The position numbers were made by a program, and so were the translations under genes. Below, in pieces: positions 1 through 7,329 of a stretch of 64,000 nt of DNA. This stretch comes from a virus. The stretch spans positions 1 through 64,000 of IMG/VR virus record IMGVR_UViG_3300032293_000933; one strand, given 5' to 3'. Below the pieces are notes generated by a model. It saw only the letters and a list, made by a program, of their open reading frames with translations. It made no database searches and had not been told where the DNA came from. The stretch's first letter is position 1, and every line of letters starts with the position of its first letter.

Positions 1-33
1 CGACCTTCAGGTTCTGATCATCTGACAAAATAA
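1..33 (+). CDS. 3' end of an upstream gene (partial)
   Basis: Frame 1 is open from the window edge for ten codons (RPSGSDHLTK) to a TAA at 31-33, while frames 2 and 3 stop earlier (22-24 and 13-15). It is followed at once by a palindrome and a terminator, as expected after a gene end. Too short to identify; it could be chance. Confidence 0.3.
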   Translation, partial: RPSGSDHLTK

Positions 34-47
34 GTATCATATGATAC
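34..47. repeat. 14-bp perfect palindrome
   Basis: GTATCATATGATAC is its own reverse complement and lies just before the terminator/promoter of the first hli gene. It could be an operator or simply part of the transcription end region; nothing in the sequence decides. Confidence 0.5.
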
Positions 48-49
48 AG

Positions 50-75
50 GGGGTGCTTGACACCCCTTTATTTTT
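50..75 (+). terminator. Intrinsic terminator GGGGTG-CTTGA-CACCCC
   Basis: A six-base-pair GC-rich stem with a five-base loop is followed by TTTATTTTT. It ends the upstream transcript. Its loop and 3' arm contain the TTGACA of the next promoter. Confidence 0.75.
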
Positions 76-85
76 GCTATATAAT
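57..85 (+). promoter_or_regulatory. Sigma70-type promoter for hli/petF operon
   Basis: TTGACA (57-62), 17-bp spacer, TATAAT (80-85): both boxes match the bacterial consensus, so host RNA polymerase could read it early in infection. The -35 box is embedded in the preceding terminator hairpin. Transcription would start near 92, about 20 bases before the hli start. Confidence 0.8.
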
Positions 86-112
86 TGTGTAACAATTCTT
101 AACGAATGTACA

Positions 113-307
113 ATGACTGTAACAACTAATGATCGTGGTCAGCAAAACATGTGGGCAAAAGAACCCACTATGTACTATGAAAACTATGGGATGGATACTC
201 CCAACCAAGTAAAGGAGAAGTACAATGGGCGCTGGGCAATGGTCGGTATTATTGCTGGTCTCATTTCTTATGTTGGCACTGGCAAACTCTTCTTCGGCAT
301 CTTCTGA
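113..307 (+). CDS. hli: High-light-inducible protein (HLI/Hlip)
   Basis: A 64-residue protein with the one-helix Lhc-like signature: charged lead-in followed by NGRWAMVGIIAGLISY near residues 41-56, where R and the helix are the chlorophyll-binding core. Hlips associate with photosystem II and protect it under excess light; cyanophage copies are thought to sustain photosynthesis during infection. An in-frame ATG exists at 41, but it lies upstream of the promoter's predicted start, so the ATG at 113 is preferred. No clear ribosome binding site is visible. First gene of a tight run with petF and a second hli. Confidence 0.9.
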   Translation: MTVTTNDRGQQNMWAKEPTMYYENYGMDTPNQVKEKYNGRWAMVGIIAGLISYVGTGKLFFGIF

Positions 308-320
308 CAATTGATTGACA

Positions 321-407
321 ATGACTTCAACTATCTTTACAATTACTAGTGTTGCCTTTTTCGTTCTTCTGGCAGCATCCGTAGAAAAACTTTTTGAGAC
401 TTACTGA
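321..407 (+). CDS. 28-residue single-helix membrane peptide
   Basis: The sequence runs M-TSTIF then a hydrophobic stretch ([13 protein letters not shown]) and a charged tail EKLFETY. It fills the gap between hli and petF and overlaps the ferredoxin start by one base (TGATG), which favours translation. Size and topology recall small photosystem or cytochrome subunits, but I do not recognise a specific family. It could be chance coding. Confidence 0.5.
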   Translation: MTSTIFTITSVAFFVLLAASVEKLFETY

Positions 408-697
408 TGACCGTTTATAGCGTTACACTTCAAACCCCTGATGGCGAAACCACTATCCAGTGTGCCGAAGACCAATACATTCTAGAAGCTGCTGAAGATG
501 CAGGAATTGATCTTCCTTCATCTTGCCGTGCTGGTGCTTGCTCTGCTTGCGCTGGTAAACTAATCAGCGGCACTGTGGATAATGAGGAGCAATCGTTCCT
601 TGATGATGAACAACTAGCAGATGGTTGGGTACTTACCTGTGTTGCCTATCCTACTAGTGACTGTGTTATTCTGACTGAACAGGAAGAGAACTTGTGA
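407..697 (+). CDS. petF: Plant-type [2Fe-2S] ferredoxin
   Basis: A 96-residue ferredoxin with the cluster ligands Cys40, Cys45, Cys48 (CRAGACSAC) and Cys78 (LTCVAYP), the full photosynthetic ferredoxin pattern and normal length. It accepts electrons from photosystem I and passes them to soluble reductases. The bilin reductase at 34517-35161 in this genome is of a ferredoxin-dependent family, so a phage ferredoxin could feed it. No ribosome binding site is visible; the start overlaps the preceding peptide's stop and translational coupling is likely. Confidence 0.95.
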   Translation: MTVYSVTLQTPDGETTIQCAEDQYILEAAEDAGIDLPSSCRAGACSACAGKLISGTVDNEEQSFLDDEQLADGWVLTCVAYPTSDCVILTEQEENL

Positions 698-1005
698 TTG
701 GAAATCTTGAACCAGAAGAAAGTGTTATGGGTACTGGTGGTATGCTCGGGCAATTTGCAATTGCCCTTGAAAAACTTGGATGGGATGCCAACGATGAACT
801 CTCTGTAGAAATTGGTGGCGTTGCAGTTACAGGAACTGCAACTCATCCAGATGCAAATCCAAAATGGGCAAAACCATTTGGAACCGTAACATATCAGAAC
901 GATGCTTTCATTGTTATTAAAAATAAATCAAGGAACCCTGTAGTTCCTTCTCAACCCAATACTGAACTTAAACAACAACATTCTTACAAAGGAGAAACAA
1001 AATGA
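694..1005 (+). CDS. Conserved-looking cyanophage protein of unknown function
   Basis: A 103-residue ORF that begins at a GTG overlapping the petF stop; an alternative ATG at 727 would give 92 residues. The centre reads as a compact beta-rich fold ([30 protein letters not shown]) and the tail is polar and probably disordered. I do not recognise the family. Its position between petF and hli suggests a role in the photosynthesis operon, which is inference from context only. Its stop overlaps the ATG of the next hli. Confidence 0.7.
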   Translation: MIGNLEPEESVMGTGGMLGQFAIALEKLGWDANDELSVEIGGVAVTGTATHPDANPKWAKPFGTVTYQNDAFIVIKNKSRNPVVPSQPNTELKQQHSYKGETK

Positions 1006-1121
1006 AATTTGGATGGACCCCTGAGGCTGAGATTCTTAATGCTCGTCTCGCTATGCTTGGATTTGTAATTGCTGTTGGCACTTACATCACAACTGGACAA
1101 ATTATTCCTGGTATTTTTTGA
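1002..1121 (+). CDS. hli: Short high-light-inducible protein
   Basis: A 39-residue Hlip with the core motif EAEILNARLAMLGF followed by a hydrophobic helix (VIAVGTYITTGQ). It is the minimal chlorophyll a/b-binding-like single helix. A good ribosome binding site (AAGGAG) precedes the ATG, and the start overlaps the previous stop by four bases. With the hli at 113 this gives two different Hlips in one operon. Confidence 0.87.
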   Translation: MKFGWTPEAEILNARLAMLGFVIAVGTYITTGQIIPGIF

Positions 1122-1133
1122 TTTTTAATTTAT

Positions 1134-1631
1134 ATGGATAATCAAGTTCCTGCTATTAATTTTGTATTTCGTGAGAATGGAGAATTTGTGACCCGTTCTT
1201 CTACTGAAATTTTTTCTAATAAGAGAGTTGTAATTTTCTCACTCCCTGGAGCATTTACTCCTACCTGCAGTGCTTATCAACTTCCTGGATTTGAAGATAA
1301 CTATGATGTAATCCGAGAGAAGGGAATTGATGAGATTTATTGCATTTCTGTTAATGATGGATTTGTAATGAATGCCTGGGCAAAAGACCAAGGAATTGAA
1401 AAGGTTAAGTTAATTCCTGATGGCAATGCTGAGTTTACTCGTGAGATGGGAATGCTTGTATCGAAAAACAATCTTGGATTTGGCAATCGTTCTTGGCGTT
1501 ATGCTGCAGTAATTAATGATGGTGTAATTGAATGGATGTCTGTAGAACCTGGACAGCGTTCTAATGCAGAAGACGATCCTTATGTAAATTCTACTCCAGA
1601 AGAAGTAATTAAATATCTGAATACGAAATAA
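1134..1631 (+). CDS. Peroxiredoxin (Prx5-like, thiol peroxidase)
   Basis: A 165-residue protein of the redoxin/AhpC-TSA superfamily. PGAFTPTCS (residues 38-46) holds the peroxidatic Cys45 with the Thr and Pro of the active site; the type II peroxiredoxin pattern continues through VNDGFVMNAWAKDQ. It reduces hydrogen peroxide or alkyl hydroperoxides, using thioredoxin or glutaredoxin. Last gene of the first photosynthesis-linked run, so protection from light-driven oxidative stress is a reasonable inference. A glutaredoxin is encoded at 34281. The length is normal. Confidence 0.92.
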   Translation: MDNQVPAINFVFRENGEFVTRSSTEIFSNKRVVIFSLPGAFTPTCSAYQLPGFEDNYDVIREKGIDEIYCISVNDGFVMNAWAKDQGIEKVKLIPDGNAEFTREMGMLVSKNNLGFGNRSWRYAAVINDGVIEWMSVEPGQRSNAEDDPYVNSTPEEVIKYLNTK

Positions 1632-1637
1632 AAAAAA

Positions 1638-1661
1638 GGGGGGCATATGCCCCCTATTTTT
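1638..1661. terminator. Bidirectional terminator
   Basis: GGGGGC-ATAT-GCCCCC (39-54 of the 1600s) is flanked by an A-run on the left and a T-rich run on the right, so it can end both converging transcripts (peroxiredoxin and the minus-strand gene at 1676). Confidence 0.85.
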
Positions 1662-1675
1662 ATGTCTTTAATTTA

Positions 1676-1867
1676 TCAGACTTCTGTAGTATCTTCTTGA
1701 TCGGCAGCTTCAATATATTGTCCTGCTGCCTTTAATAGTTCTGTTGCTTCTTCATCATGGATAGCATTTTTTTGCGCCCATACGAGATTCATTTCAGAAA
1801 CTGTTTTTTTATTTTTTACGTCGTTGCAAATTGCTAGAAGTCTAGCTCTTGTAGGTGCGTTTAACAT
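1676..1867 (-). CDS. Small protein, paralogue of the product at 40113
   Basis: A 63-residue protein that shares with the 108-residue protein at 40113-40439 the pattern ML....R.RL.AIC......V.....WA.K.A....A..LL..A. It looks all-helical; no known function is recognised. It is alone on the minus strand between the peroxiredoxin and psbA, and a CTAAATA late-promoter-like box lies 29 bases upstream of its start. A similar box precedes its paralogue. Confidence 0.72.
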   Translation of the reverse strand: MLNAPTRARLLAICNDVKNKKTVSEMNLVWAQKNAIHDEEATELLKAAGQYIEAADQEDTTEV

Positions 1868-1896
1868 CTGTCCTTCTTGAGAAATCTCTTTTTATT

Positions 1897-1903
1897 TATT
1901 TAG
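1897..1903 (-). promoter_or_regulatory. Late-promoter-like CTAAATA
   Basis: Read on the minus strand, CTAAATAAATA precedes the gene ending at 1676. It fits the T4-type late -10 element TATAAATA/CTAAATA used with gp55 and gp33. Confidence 0.45.
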
Positions 1904-1968
1904 TAAGATTCTTTTATTAGTATTCGGTTTTCCATAAGGTCTCCAAATAAATTAACCGTCAAATGACC

Positions 1969-2002
1969 TTGACACCAGTATGAGGATATGTTAATATAAA
2001 TA
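1969..2002 (+). promoter_or_regulatory. psbA promoter: early sigma70 boxes overlapped by a late box
   Basis: TTGACA (1969-1974), 17 bp, TAATAT (1992-1997) form a host-type promoter. TATAAATA at 1995-2002 matches the T4 late promoter exactly and overlaps the -10. psbA could therefore be transcribed both early and late from nearly the same start, giving a leader of about 155 bases. Confidence 0.8.
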
Positions 2003-2043
2003 CATCAAACGTTAAGGAACGTAACAAATCTTTAATGTTTGTA

Positions 2044-2111
2044 ACTCCCACTAACCGAGACCTATGGGGAGTATAAAAACGTCTCTCATATCCCCGCTGA
2101 GGGTGCGGGGA
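2044..2111 (+). other. Structured psbA leader
   Basis: The untranslated leader holds inverted repeats: ACTCCC (2044-2049) with GGGAGT (2067-2072), GAGAC (2057-2061) with GTCTC (2081-2085) as an alternative, and a seven-base-pair hairpin TCCCCGC (2091-2097) with GCGGGGA (2105-2111). No Shine-Dalgarno sequence precedes the ATG at 2163. These hairpins could set mRNA stability or translation. Confidence 0.45.
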
Positions 2112-2162
2112 GCATAGTAACTCCACCATTTCCCTGATGGTCTTACTACCTGTTTATTAAAA

Positions 2163-3245
2163 ATGACTGCTACACTTTCACGTCAAAAATCACAATCGAA
2201 TACTTGGGAACAGTTCTGCAATTGGGTTACCTCAACCGATAATCGTCTTTATGTCGGTTGGTTCGGAGTCCTGATGATTCCTTGCCTGCTTGCTGCTACG
2301 ACTTGTTTCATCATCGCATTCATCGGTGCTCCCCCTGTGGACATTGATGGTATCCGTGAACCCGTTGCTGGTTCACTCATGTACGGAAACAACATCATCT
2401 CTGGTGCTGTGATTCCTTCGTCCAATGCTATTGGACTGCACTTTTACCCCATCTGGGAAGCTGCTTCCCTAGATGAGTGGCTTTACAACGGTGGTCCGTT
2501 CCAACTGGTTGTGTTCCACTTCCTGATTGGTATCTACGCCTACATGGGTCGTGAGTGGGAACTCTCTTATCGTTTGGGTATGCGTCCTTGGATCTGTGTT
2601 GCATACTCTGCACCTGTTGCTGCTGCATCTGCTGTATTCCTGGTCTATCCTTTCGGTCAAGGTTCTTTCTCTGATGCGATGCCCCTGGGTATCTCTGGTA
2701 CGTTCAACTATATGCTTGTGTTCCAGGCAGAGCATAACATTCTGATGCACCCCTTCCATATGCTTGGTGTTGCTGGTGTGTTCGGTGGTTCTCTGTTCTC
2801 TGCGATGCACGGTTCTCTGGTTACTTCCTCTCTGGTTCGTGAAACCACTGAGAATGAGTCGCAGAACTATGGTTACAAGTTCGGACAAGAAGAAGAGACT
2901 TATAACATCGTTGCTGCTCACGGTTATTTTGGACGCCTTATTTTCCAATATGCTTCCTTCAATAACTCACGTTCGCTGCACTTCTTCCTTGCTGCCTGGC
3001 CCGTTGTAGGCATCTGGTTCACCGCTCTGGGTGTTTCTACGATGGCATTTAACTTGAATGGTTTCAACTTTAACCAATCAATCGTTGATAGTCAGAACCG
3101 TGTAGTTAATACTTGGGCTGATGTTCTCAACCGTGCTGGACTGGGCATGGAGGTAATGCACGAGCGCAACGCTCACAACTTCCCGCTTGACCTTGCTGCT
3201 GTTGAGAATACTCCCGTTGCTCTCACCGCACCTGCAATCGGTTGA
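2163..3245 (+). CDS. psbA: Photosystem II D1 reaction-centre protein
   Basis: A full 360-residue D1 with five transmembrane helices, no intron and no frameshift. Visible hallmarks are the Mn-cluster ligand region (SFSDAMPLG, canonical Asp170), the Tyr/His electron-transfer region, [14 protein letters not shown] (canonical Glu189, His198), the QB-loop [12 protein letters not shown], and the C-terminal processing site [10 protein letters not shown], which releases the mature Ala344 end. Residue 131 (canonical 130) is Glu, the form associated with high-light D1 variants in cyanobacteria. It replaces photodamaged host D1 during infection. The start follows a structured leader and a dual promoter; a strong terminator follows. 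Base composition looks richer in G+C than the neighbours, consistent with host origin. Confidence 0.99.
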   Translation: MTATLSRQKSQSNTWEQFCNWVTSTDNRLYVGWFGVLMIPCLLAATTCFIIAFIGAPPVDIDGIREPVAGSLMYGNNIISGAVIPSSNAIGLHFYPIWEAASLDEWLYNGGPFQLVVFHFLIGIYAYMGREWELSYRLGMRPWICVAYSAPVAAASAVFLVYPFGQGSFSDAMPLGISGTFNYMLVFQAEHNILMHPFHMLGVAGVFGGSLFSAMHGSLVTSSLVRETTENESQNYGYKFGQEEETYNIVAAHGYFGRLIFQYASFNNSRSLHFFLAAWPVVGIWFTALGVSTMAFNLNGFNFNQSIVDSQNRVVNTWADVLNRAGLGMEVMHERNAHNFPLDLAAVENTPVALTAPAIG

Positions 3246-3270
3246 TAAAACTGAATAACTGATATAATTA

Positions 3271-3296
3271 AGAGGGTATAACAACCCTCTTTTTTT
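3271..3296 (+). terminator. psbA terminator
   Basis: AGAGGGT-ATAACA-ACCCTCT followed by an uninterrupted T-run. The T-run is immediately followed by an ATG (3297). Confidence 0.9.
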
Positions 3297-3416
3297 ATGT
3301 CTCATAATACTGAATACGAAAAGATGCCTGAGTGGATAATCTGGGCAGGTATAGGACTTATGGTATTCACGATACTTTGCTTTGTCTTACTGACCGTTGG
3401 AATGATTTATGAATGA
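3297..3416 (+). CDS. 39-residue single-helix membrane protein
   Basis: MSHNTEYEKMPEW leads into a hydrophobic helix (IWAGIGLMVFTILCFVLL) of about 22 residues. It lies between psbA and psbD. No ribosome binding site is visible because the ATG abuts the psbA terminator T-run; an internal ATG at 3324 is an alternative start. It would be made only from read-through transcripts. Small photosystem-subunit-like topology, but no family is recognised. Confidence 0.5.
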   Translation: MSHNTEYEKMPEWIIWAGIGLMVFTILCFVLLTVGMIYE

Positions 3417-3429
3417 GTAGAAACACTTA

Positions 3430-3463
3430 TTGACCTCTTTGTTAAGGAATGTTAAGATAAATA
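3430..3463 (+). promoter_or_regulatory. psbD promoter: early boxes overlapped by a late box
   Basis: TTGACC (3430-3435), 17 bp, TAAGAT (3453-3458), overlapped by GATAAATA (3456-3463). The architecture is the same as at psbA. A strong GGGAGGT ribosome binding site follows at 3477-3483. Confidence 0.75.
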
Positions 3464-3484
3464 TGAGAAACGATATGGGAGGTT

Positions 3485-4546
3485 ATGACTTCTTCAACAC
3501 TTTCACGACCAATTTCACAAAGGGGATGGTTTGATGTACTCGATGACTGGCTTAAGAGAGACCGTTTCGTTTTTGTTGGCTGGTCTGGACTTCTTCTTTT
3601 TCCCACTGCTTACCTTGCTCTTGGTGGTTGGCTTACTGGGACGACTTTCGTTACGAGTTGGTATACTCACGGGTTGGCAAGTTCCTATCTTGAGGGTGCA
3701 AACTTTCTTACTGCAGCAGTTAGTACTCCAGCAGATGCTATGGGTCATTCTCTTCTTCTGCTCTGGGGTCCTGAGGCTCAAGGGGATATCGTCAGGTGGT
3801 TCCAACTTGGGGGACTCTGGACTTTTGTGGCACTCCACGGCGCCTTTAGTTTGATTGGATTCATGCTTCGTCAGTTTGAGATTGCTCGTCTTGTAGGTAT
3901 CCGTCCATATAATGCAATCGCATTCTCTGGTCCTATTGCAGTATTTGTTTCTGTATTCTTGATGTATCCACTGGGACAATCCAGTTGGTTCTTTGCACCT
4001 TCATTTGGTGTTGCTGCAATCTTCAGGTTCCTTCTGTTCCTACAAGGTTTCCACAACTGGACCCTCAACCCCTTCCATATGATGGGAGTTGCTGGTATAC
4101 TGGGAGGAGCACTGCTCTGTGCGATTCATGGAGCAACTGTAGAAAACACACTCTATGAAGATAGTGAACAGTCGAATACTTTCAAAGCATTTGAACCAAC
4201 TCAAGAGGAAGAGACGTATTCTATGGTTACTGCGAACCGATTCTGGTCTCAGATCTTCGGTATTGCTTTTAGTAATAAGCGTTGGTTGCACTTCTTTATG
4301 CTTTTTGTGCCAGTTATGGGTCTCTGGACTTCTTCTATTGGTATCATCGGTCTTGCTCTCAATCTACGTGCATACGACTTTGTATCTCAGGAGATTAGAG
4401 CGGCAGAGGATCCAGAGTTTGAGACGTTCTACACGAAGAATATCCTCCTTAATGAGGGACTTAGAGCGTGGATGGCTCCAGTAGATCAACCCCATGAGAA
4501 TTTTGTGTTCCCAGAGGAAGTTCTACCGCGAGGAAATGCCTTATAA
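3485..4546 (+). CDS. psbD: Photosystem II D2 reaction-centre protein
   Basis: A full 353-residue D2 with five transmembrane helices. [22 protein letters not shown] carries the chlorophyll and non-haem iron histidine region (canonical His197 and His214), [20 protein letters not shown] is the D2 QA-side loop, and the C-terminus [14 protein letters not shown] is typical. It partners D1 in the photosystem II core. It has its own dual early/late promoter, a near-perfect ribosome binding site and its own terminator, so it is transcribed separately from psbA. Confidence 0.99.
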   Translation: MTSSTLSRPISQRGWFDVLDDWLKRDRFVFVGWSGLLLFPTAYLALGGWLTGTTFVTSWYTHGLASSYLEGANFLTAAVSTPADAMGHSLLLLWGPEAQGDIVRWFQLGGLWTFVALHGAFSLIGFMLRQFEIARLVGIRPYNAIAFSGPIAVFVSVFLMYPLGQSSWFFAPSFGVAAIFRFLLFLQGFHNWTLNPFHMMGVAGILGGALLCAIHGATVENTLYEDSEQSNTFKAFEPTQEEETYSMVTANRFWSQIFGIAFSNKRWLHFFMLFVPVMGLWTSSIGIIGLALNLRAYDFVSQEIRAAEDPEFETFYTKNILLNEGLRAWMAPVDQPHENFVFPEEVLPRGNAL

Positions 4547-4558
4547 AAAATAAATAAG

Positions 4559-4582
4559 GGAGTTCCAAAGAACTCCTTTTTT
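4559..4582 (+). terminator. psbD terminator
   Basis: GGAGTTC-CAAA-GAACTCC plus TTTTTT (4577-4582), followed directly by the ATG at 4583. Confidence 0.9.
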
Positions 4583-4663
4583 ATGGCATTTCTTCTAATG
4601 CTTCTGCTATTCCAACTTTTTGGTATAATTATGTTTATACTATCGATTGCACAAGATCTATAA
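4583..4663 (+). CDS. 26-residue hydrophobic peptide
   Basis: MAFLLMLLLFQLFGIIMFILS is one hydrophobic segment, with a short polar end. The start codon abuts the psbD terminator T-run and there is no ribosome binding site after the hairpin. It may be a real small membrane peptide expressed on read-through, or chance coding. Confidence 0.38.
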   Translation: MAFLLMLLLFQLFGIIMFILSIAQDL

Positions 4664-4695
4664 TATCTTTAATTCATAACAAACAAATACATCTA

Positions 4696-4736
4696 GTAAG
4701 AACTCATTATAATTACAAATGAGTTCTTACTTTTTT
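4696..4736 (+). terminator. Terminator-like hairpin in the talC leader
   Basis: A perfect 12-bp stem (GTAAGAACTCAT at 4696-4707 with its complement at 4719-4730), an 11-base loop and TTTTTT at 4731-4736. The talC ATG follows with no gap. It can act as a terminator of read-through from psbD or as an attenuator of talC. Confidence 0.75.
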
Positions 4737-5396
4737 ATGAAGATCTTTTTAGATACCGCAGATGTTTCAATGATTAGTCCAGCATATGAGACTGGATTAT
4801 TGGATGGAGTTACTACAAATCCATCTTTAATTCTTAAAAGTGGCAGACAACTTTTAGAAGTCATTCAAGAAATTGCAACAGACTTTAAAAACTTAGAAAG
4901 TATTTCGGCAGAGGTTGTTGCAGATACTGCAGAAGAAATGCTTTCACAAGCACACCAATTTTATACAATTGCACCAGCAGTTACAATTAAAGTTCCTTGC
5001 ACTGTAGAAGGGCTTAAGACTTGTAAGTTTCTGACTGACAAAGGGATTCAAGTTAATGTAACTCTTGTGTTCTCAGTTGCACAGGCAATTCTTGCATCAA
5101 AGGCAGGAGCAACATTTATCTCACCATTCGTTGGTCGTTGGATGGACAACTCAATTGATGGTATTGAACTGATTAAAAATATTCGTAAGGCATTTGATTA
5201 CTCAGGAACTAGTACACAAATTCTTGCAGCATCTCTTCGTGATGTAAGACAGGTAGAACAATCTGCCCTTTATGGTGCTGATGTGGTTACAATTCCTCCC
5301 GTTGTTTTCTGGGCAATGTATAAAAACATTATGACTGATAAGGGTTTGGAATTATTTCAGAAGGATTGGGAAGAAGTTATGAAAGATCAAAAATGA
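4737..5396 (+). CDS. talC: Transaldolase, TalC type
   Basis: A 219-residue protein of the short fructose-6-phosphate aldolase/TalC family. MKIFLDTADV is the classic N-terminus; GVTTNPSL and IKVPCT (Schiff-base lysine) are present, and the C-terminal ADVVTIPPVVF follows. It transfers dihydroxyacetone units between sedoheptulose 7-phosphate and erythrose 4-phosphate, pushing pentose phosphate flux in the infected cell. An in-frame ATG at 4719 would add MSSYFF, but that codon is inside the hairpin stem and the family starts at MKIF, so 4737 is chosen. Confidence 0.95.
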   Translation: MKIFLDTADVSMISPAYETGLLDGVTTNPSLILKSGRQLLEVIQEIATDFKNLESISAEVVADTAEEMLSQAHQFYTIAPAVTIKVPCTVEGLKTCKFLTDKGIQVNVTLVFSVAQAILASKAGATFISPFVGRWMDNSIDGIELIKNIRKAFDYSGTSTQILAASLRDVRQVEQSALYGADVVTIPPVVFWAMYKNIMTDKGLELFQKDWEEVMKDQK

Positions 5397-5599
5397 AATC
5401 AGAACATCAATGTTGGCATTTTATAATGTCTTCTTTTGCTAGAATTTATGGTGTTCCTGCAATAAAAGGACAAGAAAGATTTCATGCATTTGCTTTACAG
5501 TGGTGTGATGATCATAACTATATTTGTGATATTCATCTTGATGATTTAAATAAGGTTGATAGGTATTTTAGAGAAGAATATGAATCTTGGGAGGGTTAA
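5393..5599 (+). CDS. Small hypothetical protein between talC and gnd
   Basis: A 68-residue protein with a four-base ATGA overlap with talC and ending directly before gnd. The composition is rich in aromatic residues, His and Cys (CWHFIMSSFARIYG, ALQWCDDHNYICDIHLDD). No family is recognised. The position in a talC-gnd operon suggests co-expression with pentose phosphate genes. Confidence 0.72.
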   Translation: MKSEHQCWHFIMSSFARIYGVPAIKGQERFHAFALQWCDDHNYICDIHLDDLNKVDRYFREEYESWEG

Positions 5600-6622
5600 A
5601 TGAGAGTAGGATTGATTGGACTTGGAAGAATGGGTGAGGGAATGTCTCGCCGCATGATGAAAGCTGGTATTGAAGTCTGGGGTTATCGTAGGAATTATGA
5701 AAAAGCACAGGAAGCATACGAAAACGGATATGTTAATGGTGTTACAACTTCTATACAAAGCCTTGTTCAAGTAGTCAGGGGGCAAAATAAACCAGGAATT
5801 TTCCAGATGGTTGTTCCCGCAGAAACAGTAGAGGATACGATTAATGAGTTACTACGATATTGTGGTGAAGGAGATATTATTATTGATCATGGCAATAGCA
5901 ATTTTAAAGACAGTCGGAAGAGAGCAGAACGTCTGGCAAAGATGGGTATCCAATATATTGATTGTGGCACTAGCGGCGGTGTTTATGGTTTGGATCGTGG
6001 ATACTGTCTTATGGTTGGAGGTGGAGATACTGCAGTCGCCACTTGTTCGCGCATTTTTAATGCCCTCTCTCCAGGAATCGACGCTGCCCCCAGGACTCAA
6101 TTTGACTCAGACATAACTTCTGCAGAACATGGTTGGTTGCATTGTGGTGGTCCAGGTGCAGGACATTTTGTGAAGATGGTTCACAATGGGATTGAGTATG
6201 GTATAATGCAGGCGTATGCAGAAGGATTTAACATCATTAAGAACGCCAATGCAGGTGCTCAGTATGTCAGAGAAGGAGATGCAGAGGTCGCCCCAATGGC
6301 AGATCCAGAAAGTTATTGTTACGATATTGATGTTGCTGAGGTTGCTGAGTTATGGCGTCGTGGTAGCGTGGTTGGGTCTTGGTTACTTGACCTTACTGCT
6401 GATGTGCTACGCAGGGATGGTAACCTTAAACAGTTTTCTGGAGGCGTATCCGACAGCGGTGAGGGTCGTTGGACTGTTTCTGCCGCTGTGGATTTGGGGG
6501 TTCCCGCTCCTGTTATTACTACTGCCCTATTTGAGCGATTTAATTCACGCAATCTCGGATCGTTCGGAGCAAAAATCCTAAATGGAATGCGTTACATGTT
6601 TGGAGGACACCACGTTAGATAA
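5600..6622 (+). CDS. gnd: 6-phosphogluconate dehydrogenase, decarboxylating
   Basis: A 340-residue protein of the short NAD-type Gnd family. The Rossmann motif GLIGLGRMG is at residues 4-12, the substrate-binding GTSGGVYGLDRG is central, and GAGHFVKMVHNGIEYG holds the catalytic lysine. It oxidises 6-phosphogluconate to ribulose 5-phosphate, giving NAD(P)H and pentoses for nucleotide synthesis. A strong GGAGGG ribosome binding site sits just before the ATG. With talC and the CP12 at 60266 it forms the known cyanophage pentose-phosphate strategy. Confidence 0.95.
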   Translation: MRVGLIGLGRMGEGMSRRMMKAGIEVWGYRRNYEKAQEAYENGYVNGVTTSIQSLVQVVRGQNKPGIFQMVVPAETVEDTINELLRYCGEGDIIIDHGNSNFKDSRKRAERLAKMGIQYIDCGTSGGVYGLDRGYCLMVGGGDTAVATCSRIFNALSPGIDAAPRTQFDSDITSAEHGWLHCGGPGAGHFVKMVHNGIEYGIMQAYAEGFNIIKNANAGAQYVREGDAEVAPMADPESYCYDIDVAEVAELWRRGSVVGSWLLDLTADVLRRDGNLKQFSGGVSDSGEGRWTVSAAVDLGVPAPVITTALFERFNSRNLGSFGAKILNGMRYMFGGHHVR

Positions 6623-6623
6623 A

Positions 6624-6758
6624 ATGATTAGTTCAGAAACCCCTTATAAACTAGCAGAAATTATTAGAGACACTTGGCCTCAATTGTATATAAAACCTAC
6701 AACTAATACAAAGGTCAATAATTTAAAATCTCATAATCCTTTGAATAATAATCCATAA
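6624..6758 (+). CDS. 44-residue ORF, possible gene remnant
   Basis: The first half (SETPYKLAEIIRDTWPQLY) looks like real protein, while the second half is low-complexity Asn/Lys/Pro that overlaps the 3' end of the converging sulfotransferase gene. This pattern suggests a small gene whose 3' part was replaced. No family is recognised. Confidence 0.33.
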   Translation: MISSETPYKLAEIIRDTWPQLYIKPTTNTKVNNLKSHNPLNNNP

Positions 6759-7329
6759 TTAAGGATTCAATTTTTTTATTTTCCTTAATTTTATTTTCAA
6801 GTAGTTCTTTTGGATCACCAAAGTAAGAATATTCCTTATGTTCTACGCATCCGTGAAAATTATCATTAAACCACTCTATGAAATTTTTTCCTAATTTGTC
6901 TTCATATTTGTAGACCAATGTTTTATCAGAAATAAATTCATGTTGAGGTCTCATCCAGTTAGAGCTATATCTTTTAGTAATTGCGTGGAATTCTATAAAT
7001 TCATATAATCCTTCTTTTGATTCTAAATTAGAATATATTTGATCTTCTTTATCAGCGTACCATTCTTTGATTATACAATGCGCTGCCGAAGCAAATCTTT
7101 TGAAAGGATCTCGGACTACTGCAAAATGTTTTGAGTTTGCTACCTGGTCTAACATTTCATATAATGGATAATGTAGATGTGTTACGCTGATGCCATAAAT
7201 TGAGTCTTCATAATCATCATGATAAACATCATAACCATTCTGGAATAATACCTCTTTAATATATCTACCACCAGTCCTTGGAATATGGACATGAAATGCT
7301 TTAATGTTGTCTTTAACAAATAGCGTCAT
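6715..7329 (-). CDS. Sulfotransferase-family protein
   Basis: A 204-residue protein from the ATG at 7329; the frame stays open to an ATG at 7386 but TATAAT-like sequence lies between, so the shorter form is preferred. HIPRTGGRYIKEVLF matches the 5'-phosphosulfate-binding loop of PAPS-dependent sulfotransferases and VVRDPFKRFASAA the 3'-phosphate-binding motif. It probably moves sulfate to a carbohydrate or similar acceptor. It stands alone on the minus strand at the border of the metabolic and virion regions. A second, different sulfotransferase-like protein is at 38625. Confidence 0.78.
   Translation of the reverse strand: MTLFVKDNIKAFHVHIPRTGGRYIKEVLFQNGYDVYHDDYEDSIYGISVTHLHYPLYEMLDQVANSKHFAVVRDPFKRFASAAHCIIKEWYADKEDQIYSNLESKEGLYEFIEFHAITKRYSSNWMRPQHEFISDKTLVYKYEDKLGKNFIEWFNDNFHGCVEHKEYSYFGDPKELLENKIKENKKIESLIMDYYSKDYEILNY

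Noticed and set aside
1662-1700. ATG directly after the bidirectional terminator
   Set aside because: It opens only twelve codons and is antisense to the gene at 1676, so unlike 3297, 4583 and 4737 it supports no product.
2469-2948. Long open frame antisense to psbA
   Set aside because: Its composition is an artefact of psbA codon structure, it has no ribosome binding site, and psbA is unmistakable in this interval. Similar shadows in psbD, gp32 and the repeat proteins were also dropped.
2163-3245. Intron or homing endonuclease in psbA
   Set aside because: The D1 frame is continuous and of normal length.
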